Assembly: GCA_022828425.1 (NCBI GenBank)
Contig: CP094685.1
Coordinates: 1,488,001-1,552,000, forward strand
Direction: 5' to 3'
From: Candidatus Thiothrix sulfatifontis
Lineage (GTDB): Bacteria; Pseudomonadota; Gammaproteobacteria; Thiotrichales; Thiotrichaceae
DNA: 64,000 nt
The notes under the pieces were generated by a model that had not been told where the DNA came from, searched no databases, and saw only the letters and a list, made by a program, of their open reading frames with translations. Within the stretch, counting starts at the first letter, position 1, and every line of letters begins with the position of its first letter. The position numbers were made by a program, and so were the translations under genes. Below are positions 35,877 to 43,798 of this stretch, piece after piece.

Positions 35877-37253
35877 TTAGCTTAGTCCCGCAACCACCAC
35901 CCCCAACCTCTCCACCAAATACAACGGCAACGACACCAGTGTGTAACTAACGTCCTTGCGCTGATTATCGCTGTTCACCACCGCATTGACGGTACTAACC
36001 GCAGGCAAACCCGCATCAAACCGCACGGCAAACGGTGCTTGTTTCTCTGCCATGAACTGGTGCAGCGATTTCATGCTGCCATTCGCACCCGCCTTGACTT
36101 CAACCGGGATAATTTGCCCCTCCAGTGCCACCACAAAATCCAGTTCGGCATTGGCAGAGCGACCTTCCCGTAGCCAGTAAGTCAATTCCCTATTGGGCGA
36201 TTCTGCCAGCAATGCCTGCAAGTGTTGACCGACGAATTGTTCGGCAATCGCCCCTTCGTTGACCAGTTTGAGGTCATCGAATTGGGACAGCGTGCGCCAA
36301 TTGAGGCCGCAAATGGCATTCATCAAACCAACATCCAGAAACAGCAGTTTGTAAACCTTTTCTTCAAGGCTGGCTTGTAGCGGCAACCCTGAACAATGGC
36401 TGTGAACGACCTTGCTGATGACCCGCGCCATGCACAGCAATTCCAGATCTTTTTTGAGGACGGTACTCTGATCCTCGCGCGAGATATTGCTGTATTTAAC
36501 TTTTACACCCACGTTACGAGCGGCGAAGTTAAAAACATCCAGCATCCGGTTCTGGTCACGACTTTTGCCGTACTTGGGGAAATCGTCACGGTAGGTTTCA
36601 ATAATCGAGTTATGAACGTCACTCACTGATTGGTAGCTGCGCGTTTCCGCAAATGCAGCGACCGCTTCCGGCATCCCACCCACAAAATAATAGCTGCGCA
36701 ACAGTTGCAATAGCCGTTGGTGCGCCATTTCACCGATCTCGTTACCCGGTTGGTATTCCGTCACCACTTGATACAGCTTGTCTTCGCCTAATGCCAGCAG
36801 GAATTCGGAAAACGTCATTGGCCCCATGTGCAGGTATTGCACCCTGCCCACTGGCATCGAAAACTGGTGTGCCGCTAACACAAATTCCAGCAGCGAACCC
36901 GCGCATACGACAGGTAATTGCGGACGGTCTTCGTAGAAGTAACGCAAGGCAGGAATGGCTTCCGGCACTGCTTGAAGTTCATCCAGAAACAGCAATGCTT
37001 GGGCATCGACAGCAGGCATACGCGGTAAGGCTTCGATTTGTTGCAGGATTTTTTCGGGGTCATTACTGGCAAAGGTGTTTGCCAATGCTGGGTAGCGTTC
37101 CAGATTAGTCGCTAATAGCGTCATGCCATGCTGTTCGGCGAACAATTGCACCAAGGTGGATTTTCCGACTTGTCGTGCTCCCCGAATGATCAGGGGTTTG
37201 CGGTGGTGATTGTGTAACCAGCGTGTTAGGAAGGATAGCTGTTGGCGTTGCAT
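35877..37253 (-). CDS. AAA_14 / DUF4143 ATPase
   Basis: The 458-aa product has Walker A RGARQVGKSTLVQLF, Walker B ALLFLDELQAVP and an Arg-rich AAA_14 core, then a DUF4143 domain with a PD-(D/E)XK-like C-terminus (NAELDFVVALEGQIIPVEVKAG). This family is widespread and patchily distributed in bacteria and archaea, with no settled role. The ATG at 37253 (MQRQQLSFLTRWL) is preferred to a TTG at 37271. It ends 20 bp from the tacAT promoter. Confidence 0.88.
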   Translation of the reverse strand: MQRQQLSFLTRWLHNHHRKPLIIRGARQVGKSTLVQLFAEQHGMTLLATNLERYPALANTFASNDPEKILQQIEALPRMPAVDAQALLFLDELQAVPEAIPALRYFYEDRPQLPVVCAGSLLEFVLAAHQFSMPVGRVQYLHMGPMTFSEFLLALGEDKLYQVVTEYQPGNEIGEMAHQRLLQLLRSYYFVGGMPEAVAAFAETRSYQSVSDVHNSIIETYRDDFPKYGKSRDQNRMLDVFNFAARNVGVKVKYSNISREDQSTVLKKDLELLCMARVISKVVHSHCSGLPLQASLEEKVYKLLFLDVGLMNAICGLNWRTLSQFDDLKLVNEGAIAEQFVGQHLQALLAESPNRELTYWLREGRSANAELDFVVALEGQIIPVEVKAGANGSMKSLHQFMAEKQAPFAVRFDAGLPAVSTVNAVVNSDNQRKDVSYTLVSLPLYLVERLGVVVAGLS

Positions 37254-37312
37254 GAAAACGTTTCCAGTCAAGCAAATGAGCTTTCACTATAGCATAAATC
37301 CACACGGATTAT

Positions 37313-37364
37313 GATTTTAGGGGTGTGTTTTCATACAGTGTGTACGATTTTAGGGGTGTGTTTT
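37313..37364. repeat. 19-bp direct repeat at the 3' end of def
   Basis: GATTTTAGGGGTGTGTTTT occurs at 37313-37331 and 37346-37364 (33-bp period). The right copy contains the def stop codon and last codons; the left copy is noncoding. It looks like a small tandem duplication. Confidence 0.85.
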
Positions 37365-37898
37365 AGCATTTTGTAACGTTTGAAACACAGTCTCGCTGAT
37401 TGTTTCACTGGGATCTTCCAAACGCTCTGGGAATAAAATGCCATCCAGATGATCGCATTCGTGCTGAATAATGCGTGCTACGAAGCCGCTGTATGCCGCT
37501 TCCACCCGTTCGCCCGTGCGTGTTAGATAGCGGATGCGTAAGCGTTCGGCACGTTTTACCTGCGCCCGTGTGTCGGGTACGCTCAAACAGCCTTCCCAGC
37601 CGCTGCAAGTGGTGTCGGATTGCCAGAGGATTTCCGGGTTGAGCATGGCGATGGGCGGCATCAATGGCGCATCGGGGTAACGTGAGTTCGGGCGTGATGC
37701 CACGATAATAATCCGTAAGGGGGCGAATACTTGCGGGGCTGCAATGCCTACCCCATTAGCGGCTTGCAACGTTACCAGCATGTCATCCAGCAAGCGTTGG
37801 ATGGCGGGATCGCTTACCTCGGCTACGGCGTGGGCGGGCTGATGCAAGATCGGTTCATCAGCGCTGGCAATCGGTAACATGCGGGTGGTTTCTGGCAT
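37350..37898 (-). CDS. def: peptide deformylase
   Basis: The enzyme removes the N-formyl group from nascent proteins. All three motifs are present in the 182-aa product: GVGIAAPQV, EGCLSVP and the metal site QHECDHLDGILF. It belongs to the longer class with an N-terminal extension (MPETTRMLPIASADEPILHQPA). It is divergent from the PerM-type transporter gene and not linked to fmt here, so it may be a second copy. Confidence 0.94.
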   Translation of the reverse strand: MPETTRMLPIASADEPILHQPAHAVAEVSDPAIQRLLDDMLVTLQAANGVGIAAPQVFAPLRIIIVASRPNSRYPDAPLMPPIAMLNPEILWQSDTTCSGWEGCLSVPDTRAQVKRAERLRIRYLTRTGERVEAAYSGFVARIIQHECDHLDGILFPERLEDPSETISETVFQTLQNAKTHP

Positions 37899-37990
37899 AA
37901 TCGGTTGAAGCAGTTGGTAGCGTTACATTACGATACTTTAGCACGATAGTGATACACTGCATTATTCTAACCTTTACCGAGAATCGATGG

Positions 37991-39271
37991 ATGCTACCCA
38001 ATAATGACAACAGTAATGTAGGGTTGTTGCCTAGCCCGATGCCCCGTCATGCGCCCGTGCACTGGGAACATGTGCTGCCGCTGCTGACGCGTTTGGTGGT
38101 GTGGGGGATTATTCTCGGTTTACTGACCTTGCTCAGTTCTTTTTTTGCGCTGATTTTTCTGACATTTGTATTTGCGTACTTGCAATCGGGCATTGTGGAC
38201 GTGCTAACCCGCCGAATGCGTTGGCTGCGCGTGCCGGTGGTGGTGTTGGTGGGGGGTCTGTTTTTGGGAGCCATCATCACCGTTAGTTTATTCTTGGCGC
38301 CGAAGGTTTACCAACAAGCGACTGGCTTCGCGCAAGGCTTTTTTGTGTACATGGAGCGCATTGACACCGAAGTGCTGAATCTGGCAGACCGCTACCCGCT
38401 ATTGCAAGAGGCTATCCCGGAACTGCGTCGCCCACCTGCTTTGGGGCAACCGAGTGCGAGTGCCGCTCCCGAATGGGCTGCGCCAATACCGCCAGTGCCA
38501 CCGCTGCAAAATGGGGTGGCAGCCACTGGTACGTTAGAGCCGCCGCTTGCCCAGCGGACGTTTGTGGATTCACCGACAGGTTTACTAGTGGGATTACTGA
38601 CGGGTAAGGAAAAGTCAGTGGATAGCCGCGAAGCGGTGAAGGTGGCGCTGGATCAGTTGACCAATATCAGCCGCCAAGCCTTGGCGATTTTGACAACGTT
38701 TCTGCTGGCTTTGCTGTTTGCGTTTTTGATTGTGTTGGATCTGCCACATTTGGTGGCGAGTGTGCGCGATTTGGAAAATACCCGTCTGCGTTTCATTTAT
38801 GTAGAGGTTGCTGACAATATCTACCAATTTGGCAAGGTGCTTGGTCACGCGATGCAGGCACAGTTTTACATTGCGTGCGTGAATACGGTGTTGACGGCGA
38901 TTGGTTTGTACGTGTTGGGCATGGGCGAACACATGGCGTTTTTGTCGGTGTTGGTGTTCTTGTTTAGTTTTGTGCCGGTGGCGGGTGTATTCATTAGTTC
39001 AGTTCCCATCTGTTTGATTGCTTTGAATATGGGGGGCGTGAACTTAATGTTGTTGAGTGTAGCGATGATCACCATTATTCATTTGATTGAAGGGTACGTG
39101 CTGAATCCGTTGATTTACGGGGCGCGGTTGCGGGTGAATCCGGTGATTGTGCTGATTATTCTTACGGTGGGCGGTAAATTATTCCACATTTGGGGGCTGA
39201 TCTTGGGCTTGCCGGTGTGTATTTATTTATTTGGTCATGCGATTCGCTACCGGAAATCGTCACTTTCCTAA
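37991..39271 (+). CDS. AI-2E/PerM-family membrane protein
   Basis: The 426-aa product has about eight predicted membrane helices in the AI-2E_transport arrangement: two pairs before a Pro/Ala-rich extracytoplasmic or cytoplasmic loop (residues about 150-215), then the conserved GLYVLGMGEHMAFLSVLVFLFSFVPVAGVFISSVP and EGYVLNPLIYGARLRVNP. Substrates vary in this family (quorum signals, Na+/H+) and none is proposed. The ATG at 37991 is chosen; the frame is open from 37949. Confidence 0.88.
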   Translation: MLPNNDNSNVGLLPSPMPRHAPVHWEHVLPLLTRLVVWGIILGLLTLLSSFFALIFLTFVFAYLQSGIVDVLTRRMRWLRVPVVVLVGGLFLGAIITVSLFLAPKVYQQATGFAQGFFVYMERIDTEVLNLADRYPLLQEAIPELRRPPALGQPSASAAPEWAAPIPPVPPLQNGVAATGTLEPPLAQRTFVDSPTGLLVGLLTGKEKSVDSREAVKVALDQLTNISRQALAILTTFLLALLFAFLIVLDLPHLVASVRDLENTRLRFIYVEVADNIYQFGKVLGHAMQAQFYIACVNTVLTAIGLYVLGMGEHMAFLSVLVFLFSFVPVAGVFISSVPICLIALNMGGVNLMLLSVAMITIIHLIEGYVLNPLIYGARLRVNPVIVLIILTVGGKLFHIWGLILGLPVCIYLFGHAIRYRKSSLS

Positions 39272-39393
39272 TTAAAGTCAAGGTTTGGTCTGCTGCTTGG
39301 CCGGATACTGATTTGTATTGATTAATGTCAAACTTGGTTTATTCAAAGTCTGCACAATAGTGATGATGGCAACGGAATAATAAGTGGTTAATT

Positions 39394-39906
39394 ATGTTGG
39401 TATTAGGCATTGGCAACAGTCTGCTGCAAGACGAAGGCATTGGAATTCACCTGCTGCGTTTTATGCAGAAGCATTTTTCGGCATTCCCGGATGTCACGTA
39501 CCTGGATGGTGGAACGTTAAGCTTTACCTTAGCCAGTGAGATTGAGGAGCACGATCACTTGTTGGTGTTGGATGCGGTAGAACTACACGCCAAGCCCGGT
39601 ACGTTGTGTTGCTATGAAAATGAGGCGATGGATCATTTTCTAGGCACAAGCAAACGCAGTGCGCACGAGGTCGGTTTATTGGATTTGATGGATATTGCCC
39701 GCCTAACCGAGCATCTGCCACACCACCGCGCTTTGATTGGCATTCAATACCAAACGTTCGGGTGGGGCGAGCAACCTACCGCCAAAGTCAAACACAATAT
39801 TCCACTGGCCGGTCGTCTTGCCGCCAATGTTTTACAGAAGTGGGAGTTCGCTGCCCATCCGCCCTGCGGCCTTCCGCTCGCTACACTTGTGGGGAGCGCG
39901 TCATGA
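39394..39906 (+). CDS. hynD: [NiFe]-hydrogenase maturation protease (HyaD/HupD family)
   Basis: This endopeptidase removes the C-terminal extension of the hydrogenase large subunit after nickel insertion. Its three conserved Ni-sensing positions are visible: GNSLLQDEGIG (acidic residue), LVLDAVE (Asp) and SAHEVGLLD (His). At 170 aa it is family length. It opens the hydrogenase operon, and its stop overlaps the next gene as ATGA. Its substrate is presumably the large subunit encoded at 43799. Confidence 0.92.
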   Translation: MLVLGIGNSLLQDEGIGIHLLRFMQKHFSAFPDVTYLDGGTLSFTLASEIEEHDHLLVLDAVELHAKPGTLCCYENEAMDHFLGTSKRSAHEVGLLDLMDIARLTEHLPHHRALIGIQYQTFGWGEQPTAKVKHNIPLAGRLAANVLQKWEFAAHPPCGLPLATLVGSAS

Positions 39907-40328
39907 ATTTAAACGGCATTCCTATTCGTTCCACCAGCCCTGTGACTGGAAACCTGCGCCCTGTATTGCACGAAATTCGCCATGCGCTTGGCGAGTTCAT
40001 CGCGCACGGCACACACGGCATGATCGACTTGTATAGCTTGCCGTTCTCCCCACAGGAATACACAGAACTCGACGCATTTTTAGGGGAGGGCGAAGTTGAT
40101 CTTACCCTGAATGTGCTGGGCAAAACCCGCCTACGCGAAAGCGGTTACGCGGGCATCTGGCGCATTGAACACTTTGACGGCAACGACAAACGTATCGGTT
40201 ATTTCATCGAAATAGGGCATGTGCCGGAAATCCTGCGTTCCCAATGCGACGACATTAAGGAAGGCTTGGCGGCAATGACCACAATTCTGGCGATGGAGGA
40301 AGACAATAATGAGGATGCAAACACCTAG
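39903..40328 (+). CDS. HupH/HyaF-type hydrogenase expression/formation protein
   Basis: The 141-aa product matches the C-terminal domain of HupH/HyaF: LRPVLHEIRHALGEFIAHGTHGMIDLYSLPFSP...GEGEVDLTLNVLGKTRLRESGYAGIWRIEHF. HyaF-type proteins assist maturation or Fe-S assembly of the small subunit. It is a short version of the 280-aa HyaF, carrying one domain. It overlaps the preceding protease gene by 4 bp and the small-subunit gene by 20 bp. Confidence 0.85.
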   Translation: MNLNGIPIRSTSPVTGNLRPVLHEIRHALGEFIAHGTHGMIDLYSLPFSPQEYTELDAFLGEGEVDLTLNVLGKTRLRESGYAGIWRIEHFDGNDKRIGYFIEIGHVPEILRSQCDDIKEGLAAMTTILAMEEDNNEDANT

Positions 40329-41421
40329 TCCTTATGATCAAACCCTAGGCGAACACCTGCGCTCGCAGGGCATTTCGCGGCGGAGTTTCCTGAAGTTTTG
40401 CGGTCTGCTGGCTTCCAGCATGGCGCTTGCCCCTAGCATGATCCCGAAAATCGCCGAGGCGTTGGAACAAGCCAAACGCCCCTCGGTGATCTGGCTTTCT
40501 TTCCAAGAATGCACGGGTTGCACCGAATCCCTGACACGTTCGCACAGCCCCAGTCTCGAAGGGCTGATCTTTGACGCGATTTCGCTGGATTACCACCATA
40601 CCCTGCAAGCCGCTTCGGGCGACGCTGCTGAACACGCGCGTGAAGAGGCGATGAAAGAGCATTACGGCAAGTATGTGTTGGTGGTGGATGGCTCGATTCC
40701 ACTGGATAACCCTGGCTATTCCACCATTGCAGGCATCAGCAATCTGGATATGCTCAAAGAAGCCGCTGCCGGTGCAGCCGCGATTGTGGCAGTCGGCACA
40801 TGCGCTGCCTACGGTGGTTTGCCAAAAGCTGATCCGAACCCGACGGGCGCGGTGTCCGTATCCGACATTATCAAAGACAAACCCATCATCAACGTCCCCG
40901 GTTGCCCGCCGATTCCGGTGGTGATTACCGGCGTGATTGCCCATTTCCTAACCTTCGGGCTTCCCGAACTGGATAGCTTGGGTCGTCCGAAGGCTTTTTA
41001 CGGGCAAAGCATCCACGACCGTTGCTACCGCCGTCCGTTTTACGAGCGCGGTTTGTTTGCTGAAACCTTTGACGACGAAGGGGCGAAAGCAGGCTGGTGT
41101 TTGTACAAACTCGGTTGCAAAGGCCCTGTGACCTACAACGCTTGCGCCACCACCAAATGGAACGATGGCACGAGCTTCCCGATTGAATCGGGGCATGGTT
41201 GTATCGGCTGTTCCGAACCCAATTTCTGGGATTTCGGCGGTTTTTACAAGGCGCTGTCCATTCCGACGGGCGTATCGGGGCAGAACGTGGTGTATGCCGC
41301 CGCAGCGGGTATTGCTGCTGGGGTTGCCATCGGTGCGATGAACAAAAAATCCAAGACGGAGGCGGCAAGTTCACACCAAACCGTCACCGTTGAGGAATTG
41401 AATCAGGAGTCAGGATCATGA
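40309..41421 (+). CDS. hynS: [NiFe]-hydrogenase small subunit (Isp-type, group 1e-like)
   Basis: This subunit carries the Fe-S relay from the NiFe site. The 370-aa precursor has a twin-arginine signal (SRRSFLKFCGLLASSMAL), so the enzyme is exported folded. Proximal-cluster Cys are in FQECTGCTES, VGTCAAYGG and GCPPIP; medial/distal cluster ligands are in HDRCYRR, GWCLYKLGCKGPVTYNAC and HGCIGCSEP. A hydrophobic C-terminal segment (VVYAAAAGIAAGVAIGA) suggests membrane anchoring. The Isp1/Isp2 neighbours match the hynS-isp1-isp2-hynL clusters of Thiocapsa and Allochromatium. GGAGGA precedes the ATG. Confidence 0.95.
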   Translation: MRMQTPSPYDQTLGEHLRSQGISRRSFLKFCGLLASSMALAPSMIPKIAEALEQAKRPSVIWLSFQECTGCTESLTRSHSPSLEGLIFDAISLDYHHTLQAASGDAAEHAREEAMKEHYGKYVLVVDGSIPLDNPGYSTIAGISNLDMLKEAAAGAAAIVAVGTCAAYGGLPKADPNPTGAVSVSDIIKDKPIINVPGCPPIPVVITGVIAHFLTFGLPELDSLGRPKAFYGQSIHDRCYRRPFYERGLFAETFDDEGAKAGWCLYKLGCKGPVTYNACATTKWNDGTSFPIESGHGCIGCSEPNFWDFGGFYKALSIPTGVSGQNVVYAAAAGIAAGVAIGAMNKKSKTEAASSHQTVTVEELNQESGS

Positions 41422-42077
41422 ACGAAGTTGATTTCCTGCTATGGGTCAAAGGCTCGGCCTTCAACATTGCTCTGTTTATCTTTGTGGCGGGGCTAGTGCT
41501 ACGCCTGTTTGAAATCCTGTCATTGGGCAGGAAAGTGAATTACGCCGTGCCGAAAGGCGACCCGATGCAAGGCGGGTTGCGTGAGATTTTCCGCCGCTTC
41601 GGGACGGACAAAGCAACGTTTCAGCGTTCGATGATTACCATTGTCGCGGGTTATGTGTTCCACATCGGCTTGTTCGTGGTGATCTTTTTGCTGGCAGCGC
41701 ATGTGGAAGTGTTCAAAAGCGTGATCGGCTTTGGTTGGCCTAACTTGTCCACGCCCGTGGTGGATGCATTTGCGGTTGTCACCATGATTGCGTTGGTGGT
41801 GGTGTTGATTCATCGCTTGCAGCATCCGGTGAAACGCTTCCTCTCCACCCCCGGCGATTATGTGGCGTGGGCAGTGACATTTGTGCCGTTACTGACCGGT
41901 TATATGGCTTACCACCATTTGTTGCTGTCGCCACAGATGATGTTGGGGCTGCATATTTTGAGCGTGGAAGTTCTGCTGATCGTGTTCCCGTTCACCAAGC
42001 TGATGCACACGTTCACGGTGTTCCTGTCGCGCTGGTATAACGGGGCTTCGATGGGCTTGCGGGGGGTGAAATCATGA
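41418..42077 (+). CDS. isp1: Isp1, NarI-like b-type cytochrome subunit of the hydrogenase
   Basis: The 219-aa product has five predicted membrane helices with His residues suited to heme b ligation (VFHIGLFVVIFLLAAH, GYMAYHHLL, LGLHILSVEVLL, KLMHTFTVFLSRW), resembling NarI/DsrM. It should pass electrons from the periplasmic hydrogenase through the membrane to Isp2 or quinone. ATGA overlaps on both sides show coupled translation. Confidence 0.9.
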   Translation: MNEVDFLLWVKGSAFNIALFIFVAGLVLRLFEILSLGRKVNYAVPKGDPMQGGLREIFRRFGTDKATFQRSMITIVAGYVFHIGLFVVIFLLAAHVEVFKSVIGFGWPNLSTPVVDAFAVVTMIALVVVLIHRLQHPVKRFLSTPGDYVAWAVTFVPLLTGYMAYHHLLLSPQMMLGLHILSVEVLLIVFPFTKLMHTFTVFLSRWYNGASMGLRGVKS

Positions 42078-43351
42078 GCGCATTAACACTCGAACGCGGC
42101 ATTAATGCCTTCAAAGCGCAAATTGATGCGCCCATGGCCAGTTTCTTCAGCTCCTGCGTGTCGTGCGGGATGTGTGCCGATGCTTGTCTGTTCTACACCG
42201 AAAACCCTGAGCCGCGCTTCACGCCAATCTACAAGCTCGAACCGTTGCGGCGCGTGTGGGAACAGGAATACACCCTGATCGGCAAGCTCAAAGCCAAGCT
42301 GGGTCTGAGCAAACCTGTCACCGATGCGGAACTCGCCGAATGGCAGGAACTGGTTTACAACAACTGCTCCTTGTGCGGACGTTGTACCCTGATTTGTCCG
42401 GTCGGCAATGACATTACCTACATGATCCGCCGGATGCGCGAAGGCATGGTGGCTTCGGGTCACGCACCCGAAGGCTTGATTGGCGCATCCACCCGTGCGG
42501 TGCAAATCGGCAGCCCGATGGGGGTCAAACTCCCTGCCTTGCAAGCCCAAGTCCGCCATCTGGAAAAATCCAGCGGTCTGGAAGTGCCATTCGACAAGGA
42601 AGGTGCGGAATACCTGCTGATGCTGTCGTCGATGGAAATCATGAACTACCCCGAATACTTGGGGGCAGTTGCCAAAATCCTCACCAATGCAGGCAAAACG
42701 TGGACGCTGAGTAGCGAATGCTTTGAAGCCACCAATTCCGGCATCCAAATCGGCTCATCCGACATTGCGAGGGAACTGGTAAGCCGTGTCGTCGCTGCTG
42801 CCGAAAAGCTCAAAGTGAAAACCGTGATCAGCCCCGAATGTGGTCACGCTTACACCGCATTGCGTTGGGAAGGGCCTAACCTGATTGGGCGACCTTACAC
42901 TTTTGCCGCCAAACACATCGTCGAAGTGCTGGACGAATTACGTGCCGAAGGCTTGCTGCAAACCGAAGGCTTCGAGGAATCCAAACTCACTTTCCACGAC
43001 CCGTGCCAATTGGTACGCCGTGGCGGTGTGGTCGAACAGCCGCGCAATCTGCTCAATATGGTGGCGAAAAACTTCGTGGAAATGGCGGATCATGGCACGC
43101 TTAACTGGTGTTGCGGCGCAGGCGGTGGCGTGAGTGCCAACGAAGATGCTGAAGAAGTGAAAATGAAAGCCTTCCAGCGCAAGAAAAAGCAACTGGACGA
43201 ATTGCATGTGGATACGCTGGTAACGGCGTGCGCTAACTGCCGCATCCAGTTGGAAGAGGGCATGGAAGTCAACCAAATGGACATCCCGGTGTTGGGCTTG
43301 ACCGAAATGATTGCCGAACACTTGGTGGAACGTAAGGGAGGTGCAGCATGA
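42074..43351 (+). CDS. isp2: Isp2, HdrD-like Fe-S subunit of the hydrogenase
   Basis: The 425-aa product has two [4Fe-4S] motifs (CVSCGMCADACLFY and CSLCGRCTLICPVG). Two CCG domains follow, as in heterodisulfide reductase HdrD and DsrK (SPECGHAYT, HDPCQLVRRGG, NWCCGAGGG, TACANCRIQL). No signal peptide is present, so it lies on the cytoplasmic face. It probably exchanges electrons with quinone or a thiol/disulfide partner. It is coupled to isp1 and to the next ORF by ATGA overlaps. Confidence 0.92.
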   Translation: MSALTLERGINAFKAQIDAPMASFFSSCVSCGMCADACLFYTENPEPRFTPIYKLEPLRRVWEQEYTLIGKLKAKLGLSKPVTDAELAEWQELVYNNCSLCGRCTLICPVGNDITYMIRRMREGMVASGHAPEGLIGASTRAVQIGSPMGVKLPALQAQVRHLEKSSGLEVPFDKEGAEYLLMLSSMEIMNYPEYLGAVAKILTNAGKTWTLSSECFEATNSGIQIGSSDIARELVSRVVAAAEKLKVKTVISPECGHAYTALRWEGPNLIGRPYTFAAKHIVEVLDELRAEGLLQTEGFEESKLTFHDPCQLVRRGGVVEQPRNLLNMVAKNFVEMADHGTLNWCCGAGGGVSANEDAEEVKMKAFQRKKKQLDELHVDTLVTACANCRIQLEEGMEVNQMDIPVLGLTEMIAEHLVERKGGAA

Positions 43352-43788
43352 TCACCCAAGATACCGATTTCAAACAGGCACTCGATAAGTTGGGGCTGGC
43401 GCAGCAACGCCGTGTTGGTGCAGCTTTCGTGCGCAATGTGTTGGCACTCAACCCCGCTGTAACCAAAGTGGTGGATGCTGCTGCCAACGAAGATGCCACG
43501 GCTGATGAACTCGCTGTGGCATTCAAGCAAGCCAAAGCTGCCGCACTCGACAGCCATACCCGCTGCGGTTCTGACAGCGATTGGCAAGCACAAGCAGGCT
43601 ATTTCGTCGCCCGCGCCGCTACCGCGTTAGTTGCCCCCGACAAGCAGGCTAAAGCCACCGCGTGGGAAGCCGCCGTCAATGCGCGAATGGCACGCACTTG
43701 TGGGCACATTGATGCCTCCGACGAATCCATGCACGAGGAAAGCGAAGCACAGTATCGTCTCCTTGAGCAATTCCTGAACGACATTTGA
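43348..43788 (+). CDS. unknown protein within the hydrogenase operon
   Basis: This 146-aa, Ala-rich, probably all-helical protein has no signal peptide or membrane segment. Two Cys sit in the C-terminal half (HTRCGSDSD and ARTCGHIDASDESM). It starts inside the isp2 stop (ATGA) and ends 10 bp before the large subunit, so it is part of the operon between isp2 and hynL, a position without an extra gene in the described hynS-isp1-isp2-hynL order. No family recognised; a hydrogenase-specific accessory role is inferred from context. Confidence 0.8.
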   Translation: MITQDTDFKQALDKLGLAQQRRVGAAFVRNVLALNPAVTKVVDAAANEDATADELAVAFKQAKAAALDSHTRCGSDSDWQAQAGYFVARAATALVAPDKQAKATAWEAAVNARMARTCGHIDASDESMHEESEAQYRLLEQFLNDI

Positions 43789-43798
43789 GGATACTAAA

